A DNA stretch of 64,000 nucleotides, from positions 4,712,001-4,776,000 of the forward strand of contig JAWZSP010000001.1 in assembly GCA_034401135.1 (NCBI GenBank), written 5' to 3'. This stretch comes from Volutella citrinella. Its lineage: Eukaryota > Ascomycota > Sordariomycetes > Hypocreales > Nectriaceae. The notes beneath the pieces were generated by a model. It ran no database searches. It worked only from the letters and a program-made list of their open reading frames with translations, and had not been told where the DNA came from. A program made the translations under genes and the position numbers. Position 1 is the stretch's first letter. The number at the start of each line of letters is the position of its first letter. Below, one piece after another: positions 34,346 to 45,800 of this stretch.

Positions 34346-37300
34346 CAGGGGTGGGCCGAGCCGCCGGGTCCAACCCACAAGCAAGTCGGCGCCAGACGAA
34401 GGGTGATGGTTTTTAAAAAAGAAAATTGGCGCGACAGACCGGACTGGACGGCCGACGAGTGACGACCAGCAGCCAGTAAGCGGGGACCCAAACGATAATA
34501 TTGTGACGGACGACGAATGCAATGGATCGCATGTGCGAGGTTTCGGAATCGAGCGACACGTACGGCTAGCGGTTGCAAAATGAGGCAAGATTCGGCTAGC
34601 CGGCGACGTTGATGGAGATGCGGCCACGGAGCTGGACAGAGTAGGAAACAGCCGCAGGCCCTGCGCCGTAACCCTCCTCCTAGATCCATCCATCATGCAC
34701 TCACGTCTCGTGATCTACCTTGCATCCCCGAGTCTCTGCGTGGGCCAATGCTCGTCCTTGAGACTTGAGCAGCTCCATGGCGTCTCGCACCCCTTGCCTC
34801 CTCGCCTCGCACCTCCACCGCGAAGAATTGGGCCGGGGTGGCAGCGCAGCATTCTATAGGGCGTGCCCTGCCAGCGTTGGAGGGTATGAGAGTGGAGCAC
34901 GATGGGAGTCGAGCACAAGAGAAGCACATCAGAACGAGACGACTTCGGAGGATAAGGGTCAACACCGTCGGCGAGTTGAGCAGGCAAACAACCCAACACG
35001 TAAGGCCACAAGGAAGGCGATCCCGGGGTTGCACCGACTTGGGCAAATGGCCAGAAGCAAGGGACCAAATAGGTAGCCATTTTGAGGATCCATGGTGTTG
35101 GATCTAGACATGGGGATTATGATGGGCATGGATTAAAATGGTTGTGTATGGTGACGGAAGTGATCCTATCACCGAGTGCTTCATCACTACTTCAAAGCCC
35201 TATCACCGGGCTACTTTTGCGGGACCTTGAATCACACGGTCAGCCGTCAGTGAAGAGAGGGAATTCCGTATGTCACAGACAGACCGACCCGCATGTCGCA
35301 TTAGATCCAAATGCTGCCAAATGCCTGCAAGCAGCTGCAGGCTTTTGGGACTTTCGCACCAATTTCCCCCTTTGATATCTGGCGTTGGTGCTTTGGGCGT
35401 CAGCTCGAAACGGGAAAAAGTGGCGCTGAGTGTGGGGGGCCAGACGAGTCGGCGACTGGGTCTAAGTACTTGAGGCGGCGGGATGGGTGCATGCGCGACG
35501 CAAGGCTTGACGTCTCCAGTGTGATGTGGCGCGACTCAGACTGTTGGAATCAAACGCGAGGGGATGGATTGAGGCACCACTAAAAGTTCTTTGGGGAGAA
35601 TCCATGCGCACCGAAGGAACCATGCCACCAAGCAACAACCAACACCAACACCACCAACACGGTCAACACCACATTAGCACATTGCCACATATAGCACCAG
35701 CAAGGTCCATGGCATGGGAATCCATCCAGGATCGCTCTACTCCACCTCCCAACCATTCCAGAGCATCATTTGCCAATTCCCATCCAATCCCTCCCCAGAC
35801 GTTGAGCCGCTGGCCGGCTGTCGCTGAGGTGCCCGCCCCACTAATACAGGCTACCTTACACCCTACAGCAGGCCCATGGGCCACGAGGGGCACCATTTCT
35901 ATGTTGAGCAGCCATGCTCCGCTGCCCTGGGCTAGTACTAGTAGTACTGGAGAGCGCGCCAAACTACCCGATGCGGCAGAGTCGCATCATTGTTCTGTCT
36001 TGAGGCGCAGGGGGGGCTCCCTGTGAGCCTCTTCATCCCGACACCCGACTCTGCTCTTTCAGCCAGGAATACCGCAGACCACGCTGCATCAGCTGCGGCA
36101 GTCAATGAATGTCGTACACAATGTGCGTCGCGATGCTTGTGGCCGGCGGGCAGGAAGACCGTCCTGATGCCCGCGCCGATGCGGACGTAGCCATCCTTAA
36201 ATGGCATCAAGATTCCTGTCGTCCCAGTCCTACCATGTAGTCCGTAGCTTCGGCCCCCAGCAGAGGTCGGCGACTTACCGTCTGCTGGATTTCACCCAGC
36301 TGACCGGAACGAACAATACGACGGACCCAAAGTCGCAAGTCCATCATCACTTGGCGACCCGGCAAGTGCCAGACTAGCAGCGACCAGCTGTAAGCTGTGG
36401 AGTTTTGTCTCGACGTCCGGCACCATCGGCTCTCGTGACATCAAAGCCACGCGCTCCGTTCGTTGCTCGCCAGCTCCCCGGGTATTACTACTAGTATACC
36501 ATTCCGAGCGGCAGAAGACGATTGATCCGCTCTAGCTTCGTCGGCCGTCTCGGTTCTCGCCAGCCAGGGAGGCAGGGGTGAGGGCCGCTTCTATAGCGCT
36601 TATTGCCCCAAGGTAAGGTCGACGATCCTTCCCAGGCCAAAGCATCGGTGCATCGATCCCCAAATAGCAGTCGTCGTTGCGCTTTTCTCTGTCCTGCTCT
36701 GCCCGGGTGTCGCTTCTCTTCTGCTCTTGTCGTCGCCCCTCTCGTTGGAGGGGTAGATATTGCCAGCTCCGCGTGCCTCGTCTGCATCGGAATGAATAGA
36801 AAGCAAGCTGGTTCCAGACTTGGGCATCTATCTGATCACACACTCTACGCTCTCTCCCTCTCTCTTTCTCACTTGCTGCCTCTCTCCTCACTCACCATTC
36901 CATCCACCCAACACGGCCCGCCCCGACTATCCCTCTCACATCACCTCTCTTGTCTTAGGTTCTTTCATCTGCTGCGTATGGTGGCCAGATCTGTCACATA
37001 AAAGAGCCTTCTATCGCCCCGAGCTTAACAGCACCACGCGCCCAAGGCCTCTCTTGGCCACCTACCAACATTCCTTGGGCACCGAAAGAGCTCCCCCTCC
37101 CCGCCGGCCATCGGCCACCAACCGAAAAGACGAGGTGAGTAGCATTATTGTTTTCTTGATTTCTAGGCCCTCTCAGCTTAGCACAAACCTGGATGCCCCC
37201 AGTCTGCCTGCATTTTCCGTCGTGTTCGTTGGCTAGCTTCCAACGTCCAGCATGTAAGACAAAGCAGCCACACTACCCGTTTTGGTTGTATTTTTCTTAA

Positions 37301-37960
37301 CCTACTGCTCTGCTTCAGTCACGTATGCCCTGACTTATGAGGCGGTGTCCTCGGCTGAATTTACATGACAATCGGGGAGGCGCATTCTGAGGAGCTGCCA
37401 CAGAGATGCCAATTGGCAGTGGCGGGCAGTGGCGGGCAGCTGCATAGGCAGCATTTGCCTCTGCTTTCGCCTTTACTTTCGCCTGCTCTACCTAATAGTA
37501 CCTGGTTGCTTGCTTCGTCTTTGCGAACATTTCCGGTTCCCCTCTTATCTCTCCCATAACTGCATTTCCTCTCCCTCTGGCTTACTTACACTCTAGCTTT
37601 TCATGAAAGCACATCCCCGCCGAAATTTAAATTCTGATACTCCCCTCTGCTCGCAGCGGCCGTACCTTCCTGCCGTATTGCTACTAGTAGTACTAGTATT
37701 GACAACAGCAGTGGCCAAGGTCTCGGTTAGCTCATTGTCACCACTGCGAACATCTCTCACCTCACCTCAACTTCACTTCACCTTCTCATTCCCCGGCCAT
37801 CTGCTCTAACACCAATTCACCCTAGCCCGTACAAACGACCACCTAACCAGGCTCACCCAAATGCCCAATCTCTACTGCCGCTGTTGATTCTACACACTCC
37901 ACACCCATGGCCTTCAGCTTCGCCGCTTGAACACCAGCAGGCCATACTCTTCCACCTCGT
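34346..37960. other. 3.6 kb gene-free region, probable long leader of the RBR ligase gene
   Basis: No domain-bearing frame on either strand. The last 1.2 kb on the plus strand are C/T-rich with CTCTCC runs, typical of leaders. A GACGAG|GTGAGT site at 37135 and several later CAG acceptors would allow a 5'-UTR intron, but this is only a possibility. Four copies of the TACTAGTA palindrome core lie here (35936, 36489, 37682, 37691). Confidence 0.4.
37682..37698. repeat. Tandem TACTAGTA palindromes
   Basis: Two copies of TACTAGTA separated by one base, 260 bp upstream of the RBR ligase start; part of a dispersed family in this window. Confidence 0.55.
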
Positions 37961-40302
37961 ATGATGGAAGATCGGGAAGAATCAAAGGAACACGTCATCC
38001 GGGACGCCTGTTTCCAGGCCGTGGCGGCTGTCTTCCCTGATATTTGCTTCGAATATCTGAATACCGTCGCGGCACCCCGGAACCACGACGCAGATGCCGT
38101 TATCAGGTATCTTGCCGATCTCGCAGAGGCCGGCCATTCTTACAAAAAGAGGCCTAGGCGTTCATCCACGAAGCGGAAGTGGGGGGATGAGTCGGACTCG
38201 AGCGATGAATCCGAAGTATCTCAAGCCGAGCGCAAGTACTGCAGCCCTCTCCGAGAGGACTTGGGTACGCAAGCAGTGTCCACCTTGTAAGTTTTAGGAG
38301 CGGGCCTTGACCTGGTAGCTGCCACAATGATGGATGATGCCTCGCTCAGTTGCTAATGATGGACGAAAAGGAAGGGCATGATTGCTGGGGACTTTCCTCT
38401 TGTTCCACTGAGAGAAATCCACACCCTACTTGCCCGGAATGATTATCATCTCGCACCAACATATCTCGCCCTTTACGACATCATTGACAATTGGGATGAA
38501 AACAATAAGCCGTGGCAGATGAAAAAGACGCCCACAGAAAAAGTCAAATCATATCTCCCTGAGAACTTGGTCAACAGCATCAACAAGCATCGGGGATCGC
38601 CTTTATGCGTCATGCTCGAGGAGCTCCGGGCTGCAAGACTGATCCGTGACTCCCGTGAACGGAAGAAGCAGGAAAAGGTGCAACTTCAGGCATCGGAGCA
38701 GAAGAATTTCGATGAGGCCAAGGCTCGTGGCGAAATGGCTGACTGTCAATGTTGCTTCACTGAACGCCCCCAGAACCGTCTCGTTCACTGTGACGGGACG
38801 ACGGTTCATGTAAGCCAGAGGCCGAATCCTCCTTAGCTCTACCCACAGCTAACAAGATTTAGTTCTTCTGCAAGGATTGTGCTCGCCGCAGCGCCGAAAC
38901 ACTGGTTGGCTTATCGAAATTCGAGCTGTTTTGCATGTCAACGGATGGGTGCCAAGCTGGATTCTCCCAGAGCCAGCGAGAAAAGTTCATGGACCGAAAG
39001 CTGATGGAAGCGCTCAGCCGCCTGGAGCAAGAGGCTTCTCTACGGATGGCCGGCATAGAGAACCTAGCTTCTTGTCCATTCTGCCCCTATGCGGCCGAAT
39101 ACCCCCCAGTAGAAGTCGATCGAGAATTCCGCTGCTCCAATGAGTCCTGCCAGGTCACCAGCTGTCGCCTCTGTCAACAGGAGTCGCACACTCCAAAAAC
39201 TTGCCAGGAGGCTGCTCGCGAGAATGGGGTGCCAGCGAGACGAGAGATCGAGGAGGCCATGACCGCCGCGATGATTCGAACTTGCAATAAATGTATGGCG
39301 CCGACCTTGCAGAATACAACTATAGCAGCACAGCTAACTCAAGTACTAGGCAAAACACCCTTTATAAAGGAATCTGGATGCAACAAGATGACATGCACTC
39401 GGAAGGGCTGCGGGAATGTCCAATGCTACATTTGCTCCAAGTCATGCGACTACACCCATTTCAACGATTCAAGGCATGGAGGCAAGCACGGGAATTGTCC
39501 ACTGTTTGATAGCGTGGAGAAGCGGCACGAAGAAGAAGTTCGGAACGCGCAAGCGGAAGCTCTCAAGGCGGCCGTTGAGAAGAATCCTGGCATAGATGCT
39601 AGCCTGCTCGATATCAAAATGTCGGACCACGTCGGGGAAGATGATGCGCGTCGCCGGAAGGGCGACCCATACATGGATAGGCAGCCACTTTACATGAACC
39701 GACCTAACGCGGAGGATGAACCAGAGGACCTCAGGCGAGCCAGGGATGAGCTTCGACAGGTTCAAGGTGAGGTTGCGGCGCACTTTGATCGTCTTCGTCA
39801 AGCACGCGATGGGGTCGGAGGGCTCTGGGAAGGACCTCAAGCTGGACCTCGGCGCCTCCCAGCCGTACCCTTACCCGGCCAACTAGATCCTCTCATTCCA
39901 TATCATGGTGCTGTAGCACCGCGAGAGCAGCACACGAAGCCTAATGGCGGGAGGAAACAGATGACAGAGGAGCAAACGCAAGCAATGATACACCACCAGG
40001 AGGCACGAGAGAGGGGGCTCCGAGAGCAGCAACAAAGGGTTCGCGATTTACGGAGGCTGCAGCAACTGCGAAGAGAGGCAGCGGAACAAGAACAAAGGCG
40101 CAGACAGCCAGTTCAACTGGCCAAGCCATTGGCGCTGCACACTATGCAGAGCCAAATGGGAGATCCATCGGCCATGGACTTGGGGCTGAATTTCGGTATC
40201 CCAGCCTGGTTGGAAATGCTCCCAAAAGTCCCGGGAGTGGAAGCTGATATCAAAGCCGCTGCTGGAGTTCCTCCGGACGAGTTGTATGCCCCTATTCCGT
40301 AA
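37961..40302 (+). CDS. RNF216/TRIAD3-like RING-between-RING (RBR) E3 ubiquitin ligase
   Basis: Exons 37961-38286, 38371-38809, 38863-39292 and 39350-40302, 715 residues. The N-terminal part (about 10-50) is UBA/CUE-like (VAAVFPDICFEYLNT). A second helical module (FPLVPLREIHTLLARNDYHLAPTYLAL, about 115-140) is typical of fungal members. RING1 is CQCCFTERPQNRLVHCDG ... FFCKDCARRS; the IBR is CPFCPYAAEYPPVEVDREFRC ... CRLCQQ; RING2 is CNKCKTPFIKESGCNKMTC ... CGNVQCYICSKSC. Cys414 in CNKMTC matches the catalytic thioester cysteine of RNF216. The last third is charged coiled coil (REQQQRVRDLRRLQQLRRE). The third intron (39293-39349) is 57 nt, stop-free and divisible by three; removing it restores the RING2 spacing. 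RBR ligases receive ubiquitin from E2 on this Cys before transfer. Confidence 0.9.
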
Positions 40303-40937
40303 GGGCTGGGCAACCTAGATCGATACGATCTAAGCAGCATGCGACCCAGGTCAGATGTGGAAGCGCCTCTGACGCATCCCTCGATAGGAGCGGACGGAGA
40401 GTCTGGACACATTGAGACGAATCTGACTGGGAGTATGGGCCGAGCCCGGGCATCGAAGTGCCGAGGAACATTGAAGAAGTATCACAACGACCACGTTGCG
40501 TTTCCTATCAGTAATATCTTGTGGGGGTGGAGATTCCGCGATTGCATTGTTTTCACAGCATACGGCACCTCGAACGGGGCAGCGGGAGAGAATGCCTGAG
40601 GGCCCTGGGGCGTGCAAAACTGGAGACGGAAGGATTGGCGTCGAGGTTTATACATTACTGCAACGGCTTTCGGCAGAGACGGCGGTGTCATCATTTTGCG
40701 AGGCGCCGGATATCATACCAGGAGATTTTTCTAGGCAGAGAAGAAATCAAGGCGCTATTTCCCCAATGACAAACTGGACTACTTGGCTCAATGTGATATA
40801 GGAAAAACAAGTCGTTCATCATATCTGATCGCTACATATTTACATTTGCATTGCCATTGTCCCTCCCATCCTAACTTAGTTTATCCATTTCCCTTTGCAG
40901 CGACTTTCATGTCCATTGCCGCAACCAGAGAGCCCAA
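40303..40937. other. Convergent intergenic region
   Basis: 635 bp between the stop of the RBR ligase and the stop of the DCC1-like gene; 3' UTRs. Short frames on both strands have no domain and are not a continuation of the DCC1-like protein that I can recognise. Confidence 0.45.
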
Positions 40938-41418
40938 TCACCTGTTCCTCCCAAACCGTTCATGCCACTTGCCCTTGGTTCCGGTGGGCTTTGTCGGCGC
41001 GGCATCTGGCACAACCTCAAGCTCGACTGTCTCGCGTATAGTGGATATCACCGCGAGTCCCGGTTCAATTGCGCCGGGGGCGGTGCGGGGCGCGAGCAGC
41101 ATGAGGGCGTTCGAGGTGTTCTTCTGGCGCAGAGCGAACGTCTTGGATGGAGTTTTGAGGAGGGCCGAGGTATCAGAGGACTCAAGGGTAAGCCTATCAC
41201 AGCGGAATTAGAGGTTTGGATTTTTTTTCTTCACGTTTCTGTTTTTTTTAGGTCATATTTTGGTGGTCTTCATGGGGAAGTGGGTTTTTGCGAGGCGCGT
41301 ACGTTGGAGGGGCATCAGACTCGAGCAGCGCTTGCAGGTCTGGTGGCAGCTCGATGAGGCGATAGCCCGAGTCCACCTGCGCGTAGTGGACGGGGGTTCC
41401 CTGGGATTGGGTCAACAT
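40938..41418 (-). CDS. dcc1: Short DCC1-like protein (Ctf18-RFC sister-chromatid cohesion subunit, N-terminal part only)
   Basis: Exons 41418-41303 and 41193-40938 (phase 2 join across a 109-nt intron with a CTAAT branch), 123 residues. The plus strand shows only unrelated frames here. Reading on the minus strand gives HYAQVDSGYRLIELPPDLQALLES, then LTLESSDTSALLKTPSKTFALRQKNTSNALMLL, then GLAVISTIRETVELEV. The order 'YxLIELPPxL', 'AVLxTPxKTYxLRQxxxSN' and 'A.I.xTVELE' is the N-terminal signature of Dcc1. Yeast Dcc1 is 380 residues with C-terminal winged helices; here the frame stops after GKWHERFGRNR. Either filamentous fungi have a minimal form or the C-terminal half is lost. Dcc1 with Ctf8 and Ctf18 loads PCNA and supports cohesion. 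Family call moderate. Confidence 0.62.
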
Positions 41419-42843
41419 GTTGAGGTGCTTCCGACAAGGAGGGCGAGGGGAGCGTGTTTTGTTGACTTGTGCTGAGCGGAGGATGTCGCAGGATCCATCA
41501 AAGAGCTTTGGGGTGTGACGTCGCGCGTTGGGAGCACAGCATTAGCGCACCGCATGCCTGTGTGGTGGTGTGTGAGCTGCTGGAGCTCAGGTACCTGGGG
41601 CGCTTTCCAGCTTGTCGCGTTCACTGGGCAGCAACTCTAACAGAGCAGCTCAATTGGAGCCCGGTTGGCTGATCATGGATCAGGCCCACGTGAAGGTGGG
41701 GCGCTAGTCAGAACCCAGAGGGTTAATTATAGCAGCCACCCTTCTAAGGTTGTGGCGTTGAGCAGCGTTTACTTGAGGTACAGCTCTGTGCATGCTAAGA
41801 TGGTGAGGCACGCAGTGCTACCCCAAGTACCCCGCTTGCGCCAAACCAAGCAGTTTTGTGTGTTTACATTGGGGCTGCATTGAGTTTTTTTCCCGTTCCC
41901 TCAGACGCATCTTGAGAAGACGCGTTTTGACACGTGAGCTCTGTCGATATCGACGGCTCAACAACAAGCCTGGCAATGGGAGGCCGGGGAATGCGCCCTA
42001 TGATTTAAGCCCTGCATCACTGTACAGGGCACGGGAAGCGCTGATCGCCCTAGTGGAGGGGCTTCGGCGGAGTGCCTGCCCGGGGTGAGTCAATCCCAAT
42101 TCTGACCGCCTACCTTCCCTAGATTCCAGCGCTGAGGTGCCCGTGCATGGGCAATTGGGCTGGTGGGCCAACCGACCCAAACACTCACAGGGGGATGCAC
42201 AGAGACACGGGCCTTCTGCTAGCACCTTTAGTTACTGAGTAATACAGCCCTGATGCTGCATGACGGCAGGATGCCATTTTTCCACCACGAGCCACCACGG
42301 CATCCAAAGGCAGACACTGCAACAACGACGACGACTTTTCGGCCTTGTTGCGGCTGCGCAGGTGTACATACTTCTTGGGCCATGCTATCGTGAACTTTCA
42401 TTACCCCTTCTCTTCTCTTTTTTTCTTTCTCAGCAACGCTTTATTTCCTCCCGGGCTCTGCCTTTGCTCCGACTGCGCTGCACCGCACCAGCGCCCTGTG
42501 TTGACGCGATCGCCGCATGTTTACTTTGCGACGACCAGCCCACATCCGCTCCCTCTCTCTCAGCTCAGATAACCCGCCCGCAGTCGAGGCCGATTGTGAT
42601 TCAACGGTACCGTCGGAGCCTTGCGGCCGTAGCCTGCCCGCCTCGTCGATCTGACTGCGAGGCACAAGGCTGACGACGCTGTGTCCGCCAATCGGGCCTC
42701 CACCGACCTGGCTTCCCGCGATCCTCCCCGGCCCAATTCTGCGGCCATCGCCTCGCACACACATAACACGGCCTCCGATACACCGTCATCCCCTCCCTCC
42801 TTCTACCCGGGCCGCTCGAGACCCGGCCCACTGAGAGGCCGCC
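41419..42843. promoter_or_regulatory. Divergent intergenic region, DCC1-like / BUD3
   Basis: About 1.4 kb holding both promoters and a C/T-rich BUD3 leader (42400-42840). No gene or RNA recognised. Confidence 0.45.
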
Positions 42844-45800
42844 ATGGTTCGCGTCACGGACGAGCTGGTGTTGTCCGCGGACCATGTCACCCTCTACACC
42901 ACTGTCGACCCGCACCTCGGACAGTCCCCAATCCTCATCTTCCACGGCCCCTCGACCACGGCCAACTTCACACTGAACAGCTCCCGCGTCCAGGTTCACA
43001 TCTTCTCCCCCGCCGGCTTCCAGTCCTTCCCCCGCATCACAATCTCGCCCAACTCGCCATTCTACAGCGTGGTCAACTACCTCCCGCGTGAGTTCCAGGG
43101 CGACGAAGTCTACCGAGCCCTCGCCTTCGGCCTGTTCAAGTACTTCACCGAGCTTCCAGATGGCGTCAAAGCTTACCTCAAGCGGGAGCATCAGCTGCCT
43201 ACGCGCCGGCCTGGGAGTGCCACAACCCTCTTCACCGAGCAGCACGCGGCCGATATAGTCAAGAATATGGTCCGCAGTGACCACACCGCCGAAATCATCG
43301 AAACGCTCGCCGACGCCCTGCAACCGCAACACGTCAGCAATGTTGATATCGACTTGGTCCTCCCCCCGGGCTCCATTGTGCCCCTCCAGCCCGCCGACTT
43401 GGAGGATATTCCAGACGATGAGGACGATATCCTGGACCCGAGCCTTCGACAGTACGGAGGCTACACGCCTATTGTGAAGATGTTTGGGGAGCCTGTGTTT
43501 TTGCCTACCAGCCGGCTGCGGCGAGCGCCCTCCAAACCCTCTGCGCTGAACCGCAGCAAGTCCTTCACCAAGGATCAGAAAGCAGAGCTGCGCATGAAGC
43601 TGTCCGAGCTGGTGTACACCGAGGAGCGTTACGTGGCCAAGCTAAGGGAGCTCGTTACGCACGTTGCTGCCGACTTCCGCGAAAATGCTTCTAAGCGACC
43701 CCCCGGCAGCCTCAGTCCCTCTGAGGAGGAGCTGGAGCGCCTGTTTCCCAAGTCGTCAGACGCAATCCTGCAGATGAACTCAGGATTCATGGAGGAGCTC
43801 CGCAAGATCATGGACGACACTGAAGAGGAAGCCAACAAGGATATGGAAACGACCACCATGGCCTTGCTTGGATCCAAGGTCGGTCGTACTAAGGACCCCA
43901 GCGGCGCCCTCGCCATGGCACGGTTGTTCTTAGAATGGTTCCCCAAGTTCACCGAGTGCTACCAAGATTACATCAAGGCCAGCCAGCACTTTCCAACACT
44001 TCTCAACTCGTTCCTGGATCAGCCAACGAGTTTCAAGCAGCGAGTGGCCCAGGCGGGCGAGCAGGCCGTGCGGTCCATTCTCATTGAACCCGTTCAGAGG
44101 CTCCCTCGCTACAGCTTGCTCATCGACCAGATCGTGAGCTGCATCCCAATCACCCACCCTGCGCTGCAGCCCATGCTCAAAGCTAGAGACATCATCACCA
44201 ACATCTGCTCCATGGACGACCCTTTACCAGACAAGCCACATATTGCGAGCCGGCTCCGAAATATGGTTGAAGCCTGGCCGCAGGATCTCGAGCCACAGGG
44301 ACGGCTAATCCAAGCGGCGGATTTCATTGAGATTGCTCCGCCATTCCAGCCTTCCGTGAGCCAGTCGGACAAGTCGGGGGTCTTCATCCTCTTCTCCGAC
44401 TGCATCGTCATTCTGAAGAAGCTGTCCGGGCAGATGACGGGACGCGACCTGATCCGCGAAATTGAGAAGCCGTCTGCGGCTGGGCTCCTCATTTCGATGA
44501 CAAATGCGGCGGGCGGTCCGGCGACCTATGAGTTTGCCTTCACCGGTTGGCACAGTTTGTCTGAAGTGCGCTTCACTGAGTCTGCAGATGGTGGCCTGTT
44601 CTGGATGACGTCGACGCAGGAAATGAAGGGTGAGCACCCAGGCGAGCACAAGATCAGCAATTTTGTTACTTCGCGGTGCTTCATGCTACGGGAGTCCTTC
44701 GAGGGCAAGGCCGCCAGGTGGGCGGAGGATGTTGTCAAGGCCCGGGTCGAGGCGCGGTTCTCTGAGGCCGAGCGTGAGGACCCTCGATGGTCGCTTCGGT
44801 CGGTGCGCATGCCCGACAGCAACCTCGGCCTCCACACGGCCGTCTTCCAAGAGGGCGCAGACCAGCTGATTGAGGGCCGCAAGGAACCAGCCGCCATCCG
44901 GGTCGTGGTAGATTACGAAAAGGGCACCAAGGGGGCGCCTGTCGGACATTACGGGGTGGAGATTGTCGTTAACCTGTCGAGCAACGACATGCGGCGGGTG
45001 TCGATGATTACTGTTGGGTTGAATGGAAGGCAATTCCAGGATGATGTTGCACTGGACGATTTGCTGCCGACCATGTCACGCCGAGGTAAGCGTCCTTCTG
45101 CGGAGTGACAATGTAATTTTCAAACAGGAGGGAGCTAACGGTGTGGGTTGCGTATAGTTATCCAACTCATGAGTGTGCAGTACAGCGTGGCCAACTTCGA
45201 CCTCATGTTCCCCTTGGTCTCGTACTACTATAAGACACTGTACGGGCTTCCACTGCTGAGCCGGACTGAGAAGACGCGATCATTCCTGGCTTCGTCGCCA
45301 GTCAAGCTCCTCTCCAGCATCTGGACCGGTGGCCTGGTTCACAACCCGGACACGACAACATCAGGCCCCAAGCACATTCACCGGCAAGTGCCTACTCTGC
45401 ACCGAAACAACAGCTCGCAGTCCATCATGGGGTCCATCCGTAGCAGGGAAGCCCCCCAGGCAGAGGAAAGCCGACCCGAGAACCCCCTCGTGCGCCTCGA
45501 GCAGACGTTCACGGGATACGTGGCCGCTTTCCAGTCGCGCAAGGGACAAATTGTCAGCCGTACACTTCTCAACCGTTCATCTGCCGACGAGCTTTCGGTC
45601 AATGATTTGTACAACAGGCTTATCGAGAGCCCGTTCGATCTCGAAGCAGCATCTGACCTGGGCACGGAGGTCATCTTTGTGGCCTTTGAGAAGTTCCTGC
45701 GGATCGCCTGGACCGAGCAGATGGGTCCCGTCATGTCGATGCAGTCACTCAATACCCTGCAAGACCGTATCAACAAGAGAGTCCCCGGCGACTTTGCCGA

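Noticed and set aside
40783..41357. Plus-strand frames as a gene here
   Set aside because: The minus-strand reading gives a spliced protein with a DCC1 signature; the plus frames are shadows.
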